From an uncultured Flavobacteriales bacterium (lineage in GTDB: Bacteria > Bacteroidota > Bacteroidia > Flavobacteriales_D > Crocinitomicaceae): DNA of 36,198 bases. Every line of letters begins with the position of its first letter. Positions within the stretch are counted from its first letter, which is position 1. The notes beneath the pieces were generated by a model. The model made no database searches and was not told the DNA's origin. It saw nothing but the letters and a program-made list of their open reading frames with translations. Both the position numbers and the translations under genes were made by a program. This document shows, one piece after another, positions 1-8,321 of the stretch. The stretch is from contig CAIRMS010000019.1 in the NCBI GenBank assembly GCA_903879765.1, positions 1-36,198 on the forward strand. Reading direction: 5' to 3'.

Positions 1-7
1 ATAGAAC

Positions 8-760
8 ATGGCAGCAACGGCAACAAAAAAAGAGGTGACCATCGCACAAAAATTGGACGCGCTTTTTGAGCTTCAAAAAATTGATTCTGAAATCGACCGC
101 ATTCGTACGATCCGTGGTGAGCTTCCATTAGAAGTTCAGGACTTGGAAGATGAGATCAGCGGACTTACCACGCGAGTTGGAAAAATCAATGACGAGATGC
201 AAGAGTTAGAAACAGAAATTTCTGACCGTAAAATCGCTTCTAAAGATTCAGAAGCAGCTATTGGAAAGTATAAAGAACAACAAAATAACGTTCGTAACAA
301 CCGAGAGTTTGAATCTCTATCTAAAGAAATTGAATTCCAAGAATTGGAAATTAAATTACACGAGAAAAAAACAAAGGAAGCACGTTATAAAATCGACTTG
401 AAAAACGAAACGTTGACAGAAGCAACGGATCGTTTGAATTCAAAACAAGCAGATTTAGACTTGAAACAATCTGAACTTGATGCAATCATTAGTGAAACGC
501 AGAAAGATGAAGATCGTTTGATGAAAGCTTCAGATGACGCTAAAAAGAAAATTGAAACACGTTTGGTATTTGCTTATGATCGTTTGCGCGAAAATGCAAA
601 AAATGGTTTAGCAGTAGTTCAAGTAATGCGTGGTTCATGTGGTGGTTGTTTTAATAAAATCCCACCTCAACGTCAACTTGACATCGTAACGAAAAAGAAA
701 ATTATTGTATGTGAGCACTGTGGACGTATCCTTGTTCCAGTTGAAGGTACAGAAGAATAA
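8..760 (+). CDS. C4-type zinc ribbon coiled-coil protein
   Basis: A 250-residue protein with a long heptad-like, Glu/Lys/Asp-rich helical region (about residues 10-190) followed by a zinc ribbon made of C211-x2-C214 and C235-x2-C238 (SCGGC and CEHC), 20 residues apart. This is the architecture of the zf-RING_7 (C4 zinc ribbon) family, whose members are proposed to bind nucleic acid or act as chaperone-like adaptors; the precise role is not established. It starts 8 bases into the window, so its promoter and any upstream partner are outside; in related genomes a Nif3-like gene often precedes it (general knowledge, not visible here). It ends just before a strong stem-loop shared with the convergent dnaE. 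Family assignment is secure, function is not. Confidence 0.88.
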   Translation: MAATATKKEVTIAQKLDALFELQKIDSEIDRIRTIRGELPLEVQDLEDEISGLTTRVGKINDEMQELETEISDRKIASKDSEAAIGKYKEQQNNVRNNREFESLSKEIEFQELEIKLHEKKTKEARYKIDLKNETLTEATDRLNSKQADLDLKQSELDAIISETQKDEDRLMKASDDAKKKIETRLVFAYDRLRENAKNGLAVVQVMRGSCGGCFNKIPPQRQLDIVTKKKIIVCEHCGRILVPVEGTEE

Positions 761-779
761 CACAAATGATCTGATTACA

Positions 780-811
780 AAAAAAGCTTCCAATTGGAAG
801 CTTTTTTTTTG
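780..811. terminator. Bidirectional rho-independent terminator
   Basis: Perfect inverted repeat GCTTCC-AATT-GGAAGC (786-801) flanked by an A run on the left and a T run on the right, so it can terminate transcription in both directions. It lies between the stop of the zinc ribbon gene (760) and the stop of the convergent dnaE (816). Confidence 0.9.
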
Positions 812-815
812 TGCT

Positions 816-3800
816 TTAGTTTAACCTAAACTCCACATCTAACTTTGCGAGTTCTTTAAACAAACTCGATGATGGTTGAATTTTTACAGATCGTGATTGT
901 AGGTTTTCCTCATATCCTTCAATTGGATCGAATACAGTAAAATGCAACTGACAATTTCCTTGATTCTGGTTAAACAATTCATTTAATTTATCAATCATCA
1001 TATGGTCAACTTCCTTTGAGGAAAATTTCAAATGAAGACTTTTCGTTCGTTTCTCTCGCAAATCTTGCAATAAATCGATGCTGTGCACCACAAATTCTGC
1101 TTGCTGACGATAGCGCGGAACTTCGATTCTACCTTTCATGGTAATAAATGTTCCTGGCTCCATGAAATGCTTAAACTTCAAATAATTTTCTTTGAATAAA
1201 TTTAATCGAAATGCATCTTGGTAATCTTCTACAGTTAAGGTGCCAAATCCATCACCATGTTTCGTAAAACGATGCTCTGCATTGGTCACAATTGCAGCAA
1301 TTAGAATATCTCGCCCCATATATTGACTTAAATCATTCAACATCGCAATATTCCCTGTACAAAAGGAGTCAATTTCAATTTTAAAATCATCAAGAGGATG
1401 GCCAGATATAAAGATCCCAACTACTTCCTTCTCTCGATTCAATTTATAAATTGCCGGCCATTCCTCACATCGTGGAACTTGTGGTTCTGGCATACTTGTT
1501 CCCGTTGATTCCCCAAACATGGAAGCTTGTGCGGAATTTTCCTGTTCTTGGAAACTTGCCCCATATCGAACAGCATTCTCCAGAAAACTTCTTCCACTTG
1601 GGTCATTCGCAAAATATTGAGCGCGATGTACTCCTGGAAAGGAATCAAATCCACCGGCATAAGCCAAACTTTCGAATGCTCGTTTATTGCAAATGCGCAG
1701 ACTAACACGTTTTGTCATGTCAAAAATCGATGTAAACGCACCGTTTTTACGTTCATCAACAATGGCTTCAACTGGTGCTGAACCAAGTCCTTTAACCGCA
1801 CCTAAACCAAAGCGAATCGCACCAGCTTGATTCACCGCAAACGTAAAACTAGATTCATTTACATCCGGTCCTAAAACAGGAACACCCATTCTACGGCATT
1901 CTTCCATAAAGAAAGAAACCTGTTTAATATCACTCATGTTATTACTCAAAACTGAAGCCATGTATTCCGCTGGGTAATTTGCCTTTAAGTAAGCTGTTTG
2001 GTAAGCAATCCATGCATAGCATGTCGAGTGCGATTTATTGAAGGCATACGAAGCAAATGCTTCCCAGTCCTTCCAGATTTTTTCCAACGTTTCGGATTTG
2101 TGTCCTTTTCCACTTGCGCGTTCAATAAACGTCGGCTTCATTTTATCTAGTACCTTTCGGTCCTTTTTACCCATCGCTTTTCGCAATGTATCCGCTTCAC
2201 CTTTGGTAAAATCAGCTAACTTTTGCGACAGAAGCATTACTTGCTCCTGATAAACTGTAATTCCGTAAGTTTCTTTTAAGTACTCTTCACAATCATCTAA
2301 GTCATAAATGATTTCCTCTTCGCCATGCTTGCGTTTACAGTATGAAGGAATATATTCCATCGGACCTGGACGATACAAGGCATTCATGGCAATTAAATCG
2401 GCAAAAGCGGTCGGTTTTAATTCCTTTAAGTGTTTCTGCATTCCCGGAGACTCATATTGGAATATTCCAACTGTTTCACCACGCTGAAACAAGCCATAGG
2501 TTAATGCATCATCAATCGGGAATTCATCTGGATCTAATTCAATCCCTTTATTCTCCTTCACTAAACGAACGGCATCCTTGATTAGCGTCAAGGTTTTCAA
2601 TCCCAAAAAGTCCATTTTCAATAATCCAGCAGATTCAGCCACTGAGTTATCGTATTGTGTACAGACCATTTCTGAATCCTTTGCCGTGGCAACAGGAACA
2701 AAATTGGTCAAGTCGTCTGGGGTAATAATAACGCCACATGCGTGGATTCCAGTATTTCTAACGGAACCTTCAATTTCTGTGGCTTTCTGTAAAACACGAC
2801 CCTGTAAATCGGAACCTGCAGCGATGCGTCTCAGTTCTTTTGCGTTGGCAACCGCTTCTTGATTCTTCAGTTTATCGATTAATTCCGTTTCCGAAAAAGA
2901 AAACAATTTCTTCAGTGAGATATCTGGAATTAATTTGGCTAATCGATCAGCTTCTGGTAGTGGTAAATTCATCACACGAGCTGTATCGCGAATTGCTGAT
3001 TTTGCCGCCATCGTACCATAGGTGATGATTTGTGCTACCTGATTTGCTCCGTATTTATTTATCACATAATCGATCACACGTCCTCGACCTTCATCATCAA
3101 AGTCAATATCAATATCTGGCATAGAAACACGATCTGGATTCAAGAAACGCTCAAAGAGCAGGTCATACTTGATGGGGTCAACATTGGTGATCTGAATGCA
3201 ATATGCCACAGCAGATCCCGCTGCAGATCCACGTCCGGGTCCGACAGACACGTTCATTGCTCGTGCAGCGTGACAAAAATCTTGCACAATCAAGAAGTAT
3301 CCTGGATATCCCGTTTTCTCAATTGTTGCTAATTCAAAATCAATTCGCTCTTGAATTTCCGGTGTTATTTCTTTGTACCGCTTTTTCGATCCTTCATAGG
3401 TAAGGTGACGTAAAAAGGCATTTTCTCCGCGCTTTCCTCCATCCAATGCATCCTCAGGTGAAATAAACTCTGTTGGGATATCGAAGGCCGGCAAGAGTAC
3501 TTCCCGTGCCAAAGGATAAGGCTCACATTTCTCGATGATTTCTTCAACATTTAAAATGGCTTCCGGAAGATCTGAAAAGAGCTCCACCATTTCCTCAGTG
3601 GACTTAAAATAATACTGATCATTATCTAATCCATATCTAAATCCGCGTCCTTTACCTTTTGGCGTTTCCACCAATTCGTTGTCTTTCACACACAATAAAA
3701 CATCGTGCGCTTGAGAATCCCCTTGATTCAGGTAATACGTATTGTTTGTTGCAACAATTTTCACCTCGTGTTTACGTGCCAATTGAACCAAAATTGGATT

Positions 3801-5171
3801 CACACGCTCCTCTGTCTCTAATTGGTGACGACTTAACTCGATGTAAAAATCTTCTCCGAATTGCTCTTTCCACCAAACTAGAGCTTCTTCCGCTTGCTTC
3901 TCCCCTACATTTAAAATCAAATTAGGGATTTCACCGTATAAATTTCCTGATAGAACAATCAGATCCTCTTTGTACTGTTCTATGGCCGCTTTATCGATTC
4001 TTGGAACATAGTACATTCCTTTGGTGTAGGCAATCGATGCAAGTTTAATGATGTTCTGATAGCCTTTTTTATTCTTCGCGAGTAAGACAATTTGATACCC
4101 ATTATCCTTCACACTTTTGTCTGACAAGTTTCGACAGACGTTGAATTCACACCCAATGATGGGGATGATTTCTTCTTTATCGAATGGCTCTCCGTTCTCC
4201 TCGGCTAATTTTCGTTCTTCTCGTACTTTAGCATTATATCCGCTCGCCGCTTTTTCAAAATGAAAGGCAGCCATCATATTTCCTGTATCTGTTAATGCTA
4301 CTGCTTGCTGCCCGTGCTTTGCGGCCATTTGAATCAATTGTCCAACTTCCGCTGTCGACTGTAGAATAGAATATTGTGTATGGTTATGTAAATGCGCAAA
4401 TTTAACACCAGATAATTTTTCCGTGGATTCAGGAGAAATCGGGGCTTTCACCACCTCTTTTTCCTTTTGTGCTCCTCTTATTTTATCACTTTCCGCCTTT
4501 AAGTTGACGTGTTGCAATCCAATGGTTTGAATCTCTGAAGGATTTGCCGTTCTATATGATTCGAAATATCCCGGCTCTTGAAGAAGTTGCTCTAAAGTGT
4601 AATGTTCTTTACGAATTAGCTCCAAGAAACAACGCGTAGTGGACTCGACATCCGCAGTGGCGTTGTGTGCCTCATTGAATCCAACGTGGAAAAGAAAATG
4701 ATGAAGTTCCGTTAACGTGGGCAATTTAAATTTTCCACCACGTCCACCTGGTAACTGACATAATTCAGCTGTACGCTCCGTACATGTGTCTAAAATTGGA
4801 AGTGTGAGCGGTGTCTCCTCATTGTTGCGGACATATTCGCAACCCATCACATTGATGTCGAATCGCACATTGTGTCCAACGATGAAATCAGCCTTTTCGA
4901 GTGCTTTTTTGAACAAGTATAAAACATCACCTAAATCTTCGCCAGCCAAACTTGCTAATTCCGTTGAAATCCCATGAATTTGCTCAGATTGAAAAGGAAT
5001 ATTGAATCCATCCGGACGAATTAAAAAGTCCTTTTGCTCGACTAATGTCCCGTCTGCCTCATGTAATTGCCATGCCAATTGCACGACACGTGGCCAATTC
5101 GATGTATCCGTAATTGGAGCGTTATAATCTCTTGGTAATCCAGTGGTTTCGGTGTCAAAAATCAGGTACAT
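816..5171 (-). CDS. dnaE: DNA polymerase III alpha subunit with fused N-terminal 3'-5' exonuclease
   Basis: A 1451-residue replicative polymerase subunit. Residues 1 to about 190 are a DEDDh exonuclease (epsilon/DnaQ type): D6 and E8 in DTETTG, D105 in HNVRFD, H169 and D174 in HNATAD. After a linker (about 200-255) comes the PHP domain (HLHNHT at 260-265), then the C-family polymerase with GRGSAAGSA (645-653) and the catalytic PDIDIDFDD (684-692), where D687 and D689 match the E. coli D401/D403 pair. A helix-hairpin-helix (GLGAVKGLG) and an OB-fold region follow. E. coli DnaE is about 1160 residues; the excess is mostly the exonuclease. Several PHP metal positions are substituted (see findings). 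Only one ATG, at 5171, keeps the exonuclease motif, so the start is firm. It stands alone on the minus strand and ends at a shared terminator. Confidence 0.97.
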   Translation of the reverse strand: MYLIFDTETTGLPRDYNAPITDTSNWPRVVQLAWQLHEADGTLVEQKDFLIRPDGFNIPFQSEQIHGISTELASLAGEDLGDVLYLFKKALEKADFIVGHNVRFDINVMGCEYVRNNEETPLTLPILDTCTERTAELCQLPGGRGGKFKLPTLTELHHFLFHVGFNEAHNATADVESTTRCFLELIRKEHYTLEQLLQEPGYFESYRTANPSEIQTIGLQHVNLKAESDKIRGAQKEKEVVKAPISPESTEKLSGVKFAHLHNHTQYSILQSTAEVGQLIQMAAKHGQQAVALTDTGNMMAAFHFEKAASGYNAKVREERKLAEENGEPFDKEEIIPIIGCEFNVCRNLSDKSVKDNGYQIVLLAKNKKGYQNIIKLASIAYTKGMYYVPRIDKAAIEQYKEDLIVLSGNLYGEIPNLILNVGEKQAEEALVWWKEQFGEDFYIELSRHQLETEERVNPILVQLARKHEVKIVATNNTYYLNQGDSQAHDVLLCVKDNELVETPKGKGRGFRYGLDNDQYYFKSTEEMVELFSDLPEAILNVEEIIEKCEPYPLAREVLLPAFDIPTEFISPEDALDGGKRGENAFLRHLTYEGSKKRYKEITPEIQERIDFELATIEKTGYPGYFLIVQDFCHAARAMNVSVGPGRGSAAGSAVAYCIQITNVDPIKYDLLFERFLNPDRVSMPDIDIDFDDEGRGRVIDYVINKYGANQVAQIITYGTMAAKSAIRDTARVMNLPLPEADRLAKLIPDISLKKLFSFSETELIDKLKNQEAVANAKELRRIAAGSDLQGRVLQKATEIEGSVRNTGIHACGVIITPDDLTNFVPVATAKDSEMVCTQYDNSVAESAGLLKMDFLGLKTLTLIKDAVRLVKENKGIELDPDEFPIDDALTYGLFQRGETVGIFQYESPGMQKHLKELKPTAFADLIAMNALYRPGPMEYIPSYCKRKHGEEEIIYDLDDCEEYLKETYGITVYQEQVMLLSQKLADFTKGEADTLRKAMGKKDRKVLDKMKPTFIERASGKGHKSETLEKIWKDWEAFASYAFNKSHSTCYAWIAYQTAYLKANYPAEYMASVLSNNMSDIKQVSFFMEECRRMGVPVLGPDVNESSFTFAVNQAGAIRFGLGAVKGLGSAPVEAIVDERKNGAFTSIFDMTKRVSLRICNKRAFESLAYAGGFDSFPGVHRAQYFANDPSGRSFLENAVRYGASFQEQENSAQASMFGESTGTSMPEPQVPRCEEWPAIYKLNREKEVVGIFISGHPLDDFKIEIDSFCTGNIAMLNDLSQYMGRDILIAAIVTNAEHRFTKHGDGFGTLTVEDYQDAFRLNLFKENYLKFKHFMEPGTFITMKGRIEVPRYRQQAEFVVHSIDLLQDLREKRTKSLHLKFSSKEVDHMMIDKLNELFNQNQGNCQLHFTVFDPIEGYEENLQSRSVKIQPSSSLFKELAKLDVEFRLN

Positions 5172-5230
5172 GGGCTGTCTAAAAAAGGAACTTTAAAGTT
5201 AGGGATTTGTCTACCAATTTCTCTCGATTG

Positions 5231-5264
5231 TTGAAAACTATTCTTAAGGATTTTATTAGATTTA
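5231..5264 (+). promoter_or_regulatory. Possible promoter for the secreted protein gene at 5279
   Basis: TTG (5231-5233) followed after 23 bases by TAGATTTA (5257-5264), one mismatch from the Bacteroidota -7 consensus TAnnTTTG. The only other content of the 107-base gap between the divergent dnaE start and this gene is AT-rich sequence. Weak match; tentative. Confidence 0.25.
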
Positions 5265-5278
5265 CTCAAAACTCAAGG

Positions 5279-5956
5279 ATGAAAGTTTGTCTACTGTTCT
5301 GTTTTCTCTTGGAGACCTTGTTGTGCGTCGCACAGTTCAAGGAATCAGACTTTCACTGCCACCGAGATTCCATTATTTCTCATACTCCTTATGGAAGTGT
5401 CTACCTAACCAAGGACCATCAATGCGAGCTATATGATTGGCTTTGTCCAAATCCAGAGGAATGGATGAAAGAAAATGGAATCATTAAAAATTCCCCAGAA
5501 TTAGCTAATGCTTGTGCACCAAAAAAATCGATTGGAAGCATTTCTCGTTATTGGAATTCCCTTTATGAATATAAAGGTCAATATTATGTTTATGGTCCAA
5601 GTGATTGGATGTCTAATCGTCCCGAATTCATTTCAGACTCCTATCTCATCGAAATCGCATCGGATTTCTCCTTCTTTTCGATTAGCAAACAAGAATTAGT
5701 CAATCCTCATGAACTTCGCTTAACACTTGATTTATACGGAGAAGAAGCACAATTGCGGATTCGTATGTTAAGCTATCCAAAAGGAGCCTCATTGTGGGAA
5801 TATTCCATTAAAGGTGAATCTTGGTCGGAATTAAAAGTTTCTAGCGAATTCATTCGAGCATACGACCTCATCAACAACGATTGTGTCAATCAAAAGTGCT
5901 TTCAAGAATTTCAATTTGAAACAAACGATTTGAGTCGCTTGACGTTTATGGATTAA
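5279..5956 (+). CDS. Unknown secreted protein
   Basis: A 225-residue protein of no family I recognise. The ORF can be extended upstream to 5207, but the ATG at 5279 puts a classic signal peptide at the N terminus (MKVCLLFCFLLETLLCVAQ: basic start, hydrophobic core, Ala-Gln end), so I chose that start. The mature part is rich in Tyr, Trp and charged residues and has four scattered Cys in the first third (C27-x10-20 spacing, including a DWLCPNPEEW stretch) and a CVNQKC pair near the C terminus, which could form disulphides in the periplasm. It is divergent from dnaE and its last four bases overlap the end of the convergent aminotransferase gene. Function unknown; export is inferred from the signal peptide only. 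Confidence 0.7.
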   Translation: MKVCLLFCFLLETLLCVAQFKESDFHCHRDSIISHTPYGSVYLTKDHQCELYDWLCPNPEEWMKENGIIKNSPELANACAPKKSIGSISRYWNSLYEYKGQYYVYGPSDWMSNRPEFISDSYLIEIASDFSFFSISKQELVNPHELRLTLDLYGEEAQLRIRMLSYPKGASLWEYSIKGESWSELKVSSEFIRAYDLINNDCVNQKCFQEFQFETNDLSRLTFMD

Positions 5957-6813
5957 AATCCCAATTGTTTTTCCCAATGATCGTTGAGCAATACGACTAA
6001 TTTTCGTGCCATATTGTTTTGGAAACGCTTTGTGCGGTAACCGCCTATCCAATTGATTCCACGAATCGCATTTGTTACTATAATCTCATCTGCTGCAAGA
6101 ATATTTTGAGGGAGTATGGAACACTCATATACTTTGATTCCATTGGCCAAAGCGATGTTGATGATTTGCATGCGCATGGTTCCTGCCAAGCATCCTTCCT
6201 CTAATCCTGGTGTATACAAAACGCCATTACTAACAATGAAAATATTGCAAGATGACGTCTCTAAAATATTTCCGCGTTCATTCACCAAAAACAAATCATC
6301 CAATCCTTTTTCCTGCGCTGAAATTGCTGCCATGACGTAAGTCAAGCCTGATTTTGTTTTGTAATTCGACAAAAAGTTTTTCACCAGCTTGATGTCTTGA
6401 TAAATGTCCACTTCAAGTCCCTTCGCATTTAGTTCAAAATGATTCACATCATATGGATAAACTTCAATGTAGAAGGTACATTCATTGGATTCAGGTAAAT
6501 ATGCCCCACCGGATACTCGGTCTAAAGATAAGCGACAGCGTCCACCTACCATAATAGATGACCGCGTGCAAAGCTCCAACACTTTTGACTCAAAAAATTC
6601 AGTGGTATAATAAGATGGGGTTCTCATTTTGATGACTTTAGCGCCATCTAACATGCGTTTTACATGATTCTCCATGTTTAATGGCTTACCATTAATCAAT
6701 CGAATGCTTTCAAAAACACCGTCACCATATAAATGTCCGCGATTTCCAGGATGGATTGTCGGGGCATCGTTCGATAAAATTGTGCCGTTATTATTTATGT
6801 ATAGTAAAGCCAT
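5953..6813 (-). CDS. Aminotransferase class IV (PLP-dependent, BCAT/ADC-lyase fold)
   Basis: A 286-residue fold-type IV PLP enzyme. Family hallmarks visible are GHLYGDGVFESIR (26-38), the likely PLP-binding lysine K152 in SNYKTKSG, and E185 in GNILETSSCNIF, followed by the TPGLEEGCLAGTMR phosphate-site segment (about 201-214). The family includes branched-chain aminotransferase, D-amino-acid aminotransferase and 4-amino-4-deoxychorismate lyase (PabC); the sequence alone does not decide. The short length and lack of typical IlvE extensions favour a PabC-like enzyme, which would serve folate synthesis. It lies 18 bases downstream of the rhomboid gene on the same strand, so the two are probably cotranscribed. 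Its stop overlaps the stop of the convergent secreted-protein gene by four bases. Confidence 0.88.
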   Translation of the reverse strand: MALLYINNNGTILSNDAPTIHPGNRGHLYGDGVFESIRLINGKPLNMENHVKRMLDGAKVIKMRTPSYYTTEFFESKVLELCTRSSIMVGGRCRLSLDRVSGGAYLPESNECTFYIEVYPYDVNHFELNAKGLEVDIYQDIKLVKNFLSNYKTKSGLTYVMAAISAQEKGLDDLFLVNERGNILETSSCNIFIVSNGVLYTPGLEEGCLAGTMRMQIINIALANGIKVYECSILPQNILAADEIIVTNAIRGINWIGGYRTKRFQNNMARKLVVLLNDHWEKQLGF

Positions 6814-6831
6814 TATTCCTTTTTTTACCGA

Positions 6832-7434
6832 TTATATAAACAAATTTACAAATTGCATTCCTTTGGAAGGATCCAACATAAGCACAAATAAAATCCCGAA
6901 AATTGCTCCGCCTATGTGTGCGTCATGTGCGATCCCTGTATTGCCTTTTTTTAAGGAATAATATTCGAAAATTAAATACAGTGGACCAAACACATATGCG
7001 GGGATTGGAATCGGAATAAACATCAAAGAAAGCGATAATGTTGGATTCCATAAGATGACAGCGAATAACACCGCAGAGACAGCTCCAGAGGCACCTAAAC
7101 TGCGGTATCCAGGTTGGTCTTGATGTTTCAACATGGGTAAAAATGTCGCTGCAATCATTCCAGCAAAATACAACACGCAAAAATAGACAATGCCGGCATT
7201 TCCATATAGATTCATCCATTCGATGTAGAGGAATTCCCCCATGAAGTATAAGGTCATCATGTTGAATGCTAAATGCGGAAAGTCTGCATGAATGAATGCG
7301 TGAGAAATAAACCGATAGTACTCGTTTTGGTGCTTAATCCGATAAGGAATAAACAACATGCGCTCTTTCACTTCCAAATTTTTATCTGCCCAAAGAGAAA
7401 CGACGATGGTCGCAATAAGTATGATTAACAACAT
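6832..7434 (-). CDS. Rhomboid family intramembrane serine protease
   Basis: A 200-residue integral membrane protein with about six hydrophobic segments. The catalytic Ser/His dyad is visible: S116 in GASGAV and H173 in HDAHIGGAIFG, both in predicted membrane helices, with the family's HAFIHADFPHLAFNM segment (45-59) ahead of them. These proteases cut membrane-anchored substrates within or near the bilayer; the substrate is unknown. It is the first gene of a probable two-gene unit with the aminotransferase. No convincing -7 box is visible upstream; TAACTTCG on the minus strand is one mismatch off but lacks a well spaced -33 partner. Confidence 0.93.
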   Translation of the reverse strand: MLLIILIATIVVSLWADKNLEVKERMLFIPYRIKHQNEYYRFISHAFIHADFPHLAFNMMTLYFMGEFLYIEWMNLYGNAGIVYFCVLYFAGMIAATFLPMLKHQDQPGYRSLGASGAVSAVLFAVILWNPTLSLSLMFIPIPIPAYVFGPLYLIFEYYSLKKGNTGIAHDAHIGGAIFGILFVLMLDPSKGMQFVNLFI

Positions 7435-7637
7435 AATTGGATCTTAAAGTTTCGTTTTGCTTTTCAACGAACTACCGAAGTTAATGATATTCCGTTTAGT
7501 CTTGAAAGTAATCAAATTGATTTTGTTACGCATTCATGGATTTTAACGAAATGAAATCATGCTTGGCTCTCACATTTAACTAAAAACTACTTGAATCACA
7601 CTAGCTAAATAATCCCTAAATTTGTACAAAAAAAATT
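7435..7637. other. Divergent intergenic region between rhomboid and rpe
   Basis: A 203-base AT-rich gap between two divergent genes. It must hold the promoters of both; only the rpe-proximal one can be recognised. No ORF above about ten codons and no strong hairpin were seen. Confidence 0.6.
7591..7624 (+). promoter_or_regulatory. Bacteroidota-type promoter of rpe
   Basis: TTG at 7591-7593 and TAAATTTG at 7617-7624, separated by 23 bases, matching the -33/-7 pattern TTTG / TAnnTTTG. The rpe ATG is 13 bases after the -7 box, implying a leader of only a few bases. Confidence 0.6.
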
Positions 7638-8282
7638 ATGATCGTTTCACCATCTGTATTATCCTGTGATTTTGGTAACATTCAACGCGACACAGAGATG
7701 TTGGATCAATCTCAAGCAGATTGGTTGCACATTGACGTAATGGATGGCGTTTTTGTGCCGAATATTTCTTTTGGTTTTCCTGTGCTCGAAGCCATTCGCA
7801 AGCACACAAATAAAACCTTAGATGTTCACATCATGATTGAAAATCCAGATGACTTTTTAGAGCAATTTAAGAAATCAGGAACAGATATCCTTACTGTGCA
7901 TTACGAAGCATGTAGACATTTACACAGAACTGTTTCTCGCATTAAAGAATTAGGAATGAAGGCTGGTGTCGCCTTGAATCCGCATACTCCCGTGAGTGTT
8001 TTGGAAGAAATTGCTACTGAATTGGATTTGGTTTTAATTATGTCCGTAAACCCTGGTTTTGGTGGGCAGAAATTCATTCAAAACAGTGTTGAGAAAGTTA
8101 AATCCTTGGTCGAATTAAGAACAAAGAAAAACGCTCATTTTATCATTGAAGTAGACGGAGGCGTAAACTTAGAAACAGGAAAACAACTTGCGGATGCCGG
8201 AGCGGATGCACTTGTTGCCGGAAGTTTCGTTTTCAACTCTGTTTCTCCACAAGAAACCATCACAAGCTTAAAATCGCTTTAA
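7638..8282 (+). CDS. rpe: Ribulose-phosphate 3-epimerase
   Basis: A 214-residue TIM-barrel enzyme interconverting ribulose 5-phosphate and xylulose 5-phosphate in the pentose phosphate pathway. Family signatures run through the sequence: SPSVLSCDF at the N terminus (S7), HIDVMDG (H31, D33), DVHIMIENP (H64), SVNPGFGGQKF and VDGGV, the last carrying the second catalytic Asp; the metal-binding and acid/base residues are all present. Length equals the family norm. It has its own promoter and is followed 39 bases later by an unrelated exported protein gene. Confidence 0.98.
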   Translation: MIVSPSVLSCDFGNIQRDTEMLDQSQADWLHIDVMDGVFVPNISFGFPVLEAIRKHTNKTLDVHIMIENPDDFLEQFKKSGTDILTVHYEACRHLHRTVSRIKELGMKAGVALNPHTPVSVLEEIATELDLVLIMSVNPGFGGQKFIQNSVEKVKSLVELRTKKNAHFIIEVDGGVNLETGKQLADAGADALVAGSFVFNSVSPQETITSLKSL

Positions 8283-8321
8283 GCGTAACAATAAACGGTT
8301 CTCAACGTTAATAAACCTTGT

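Noticed and set aside
1439-4977. Many ORFs of 60-100 codons on both strands within the dnaE region
   Set aside because: They lie wholly inside the well supported dnaE frame, lack family resemblance or plausible starts, and are frame shadows.
5207-5278. Extended N terminus of the secreted protein gene
   Set aside because: The extension places 24 polar residues before a standard signal peptide; the ATG at 5279 explains the sequence better.
7435-7637. Possible small RNA or small ORF in the rhomboid-rpe gap
   Set aside because: No strong hairpin with a T run and no reading frame beyond about ten codons; promoter sequence explains the gap.
8290-8315. Short inverted repeat AACG...CGTT after rpe
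   Set aside because: A 4-base stem with no T run is too weak for a terminator or operator claim.
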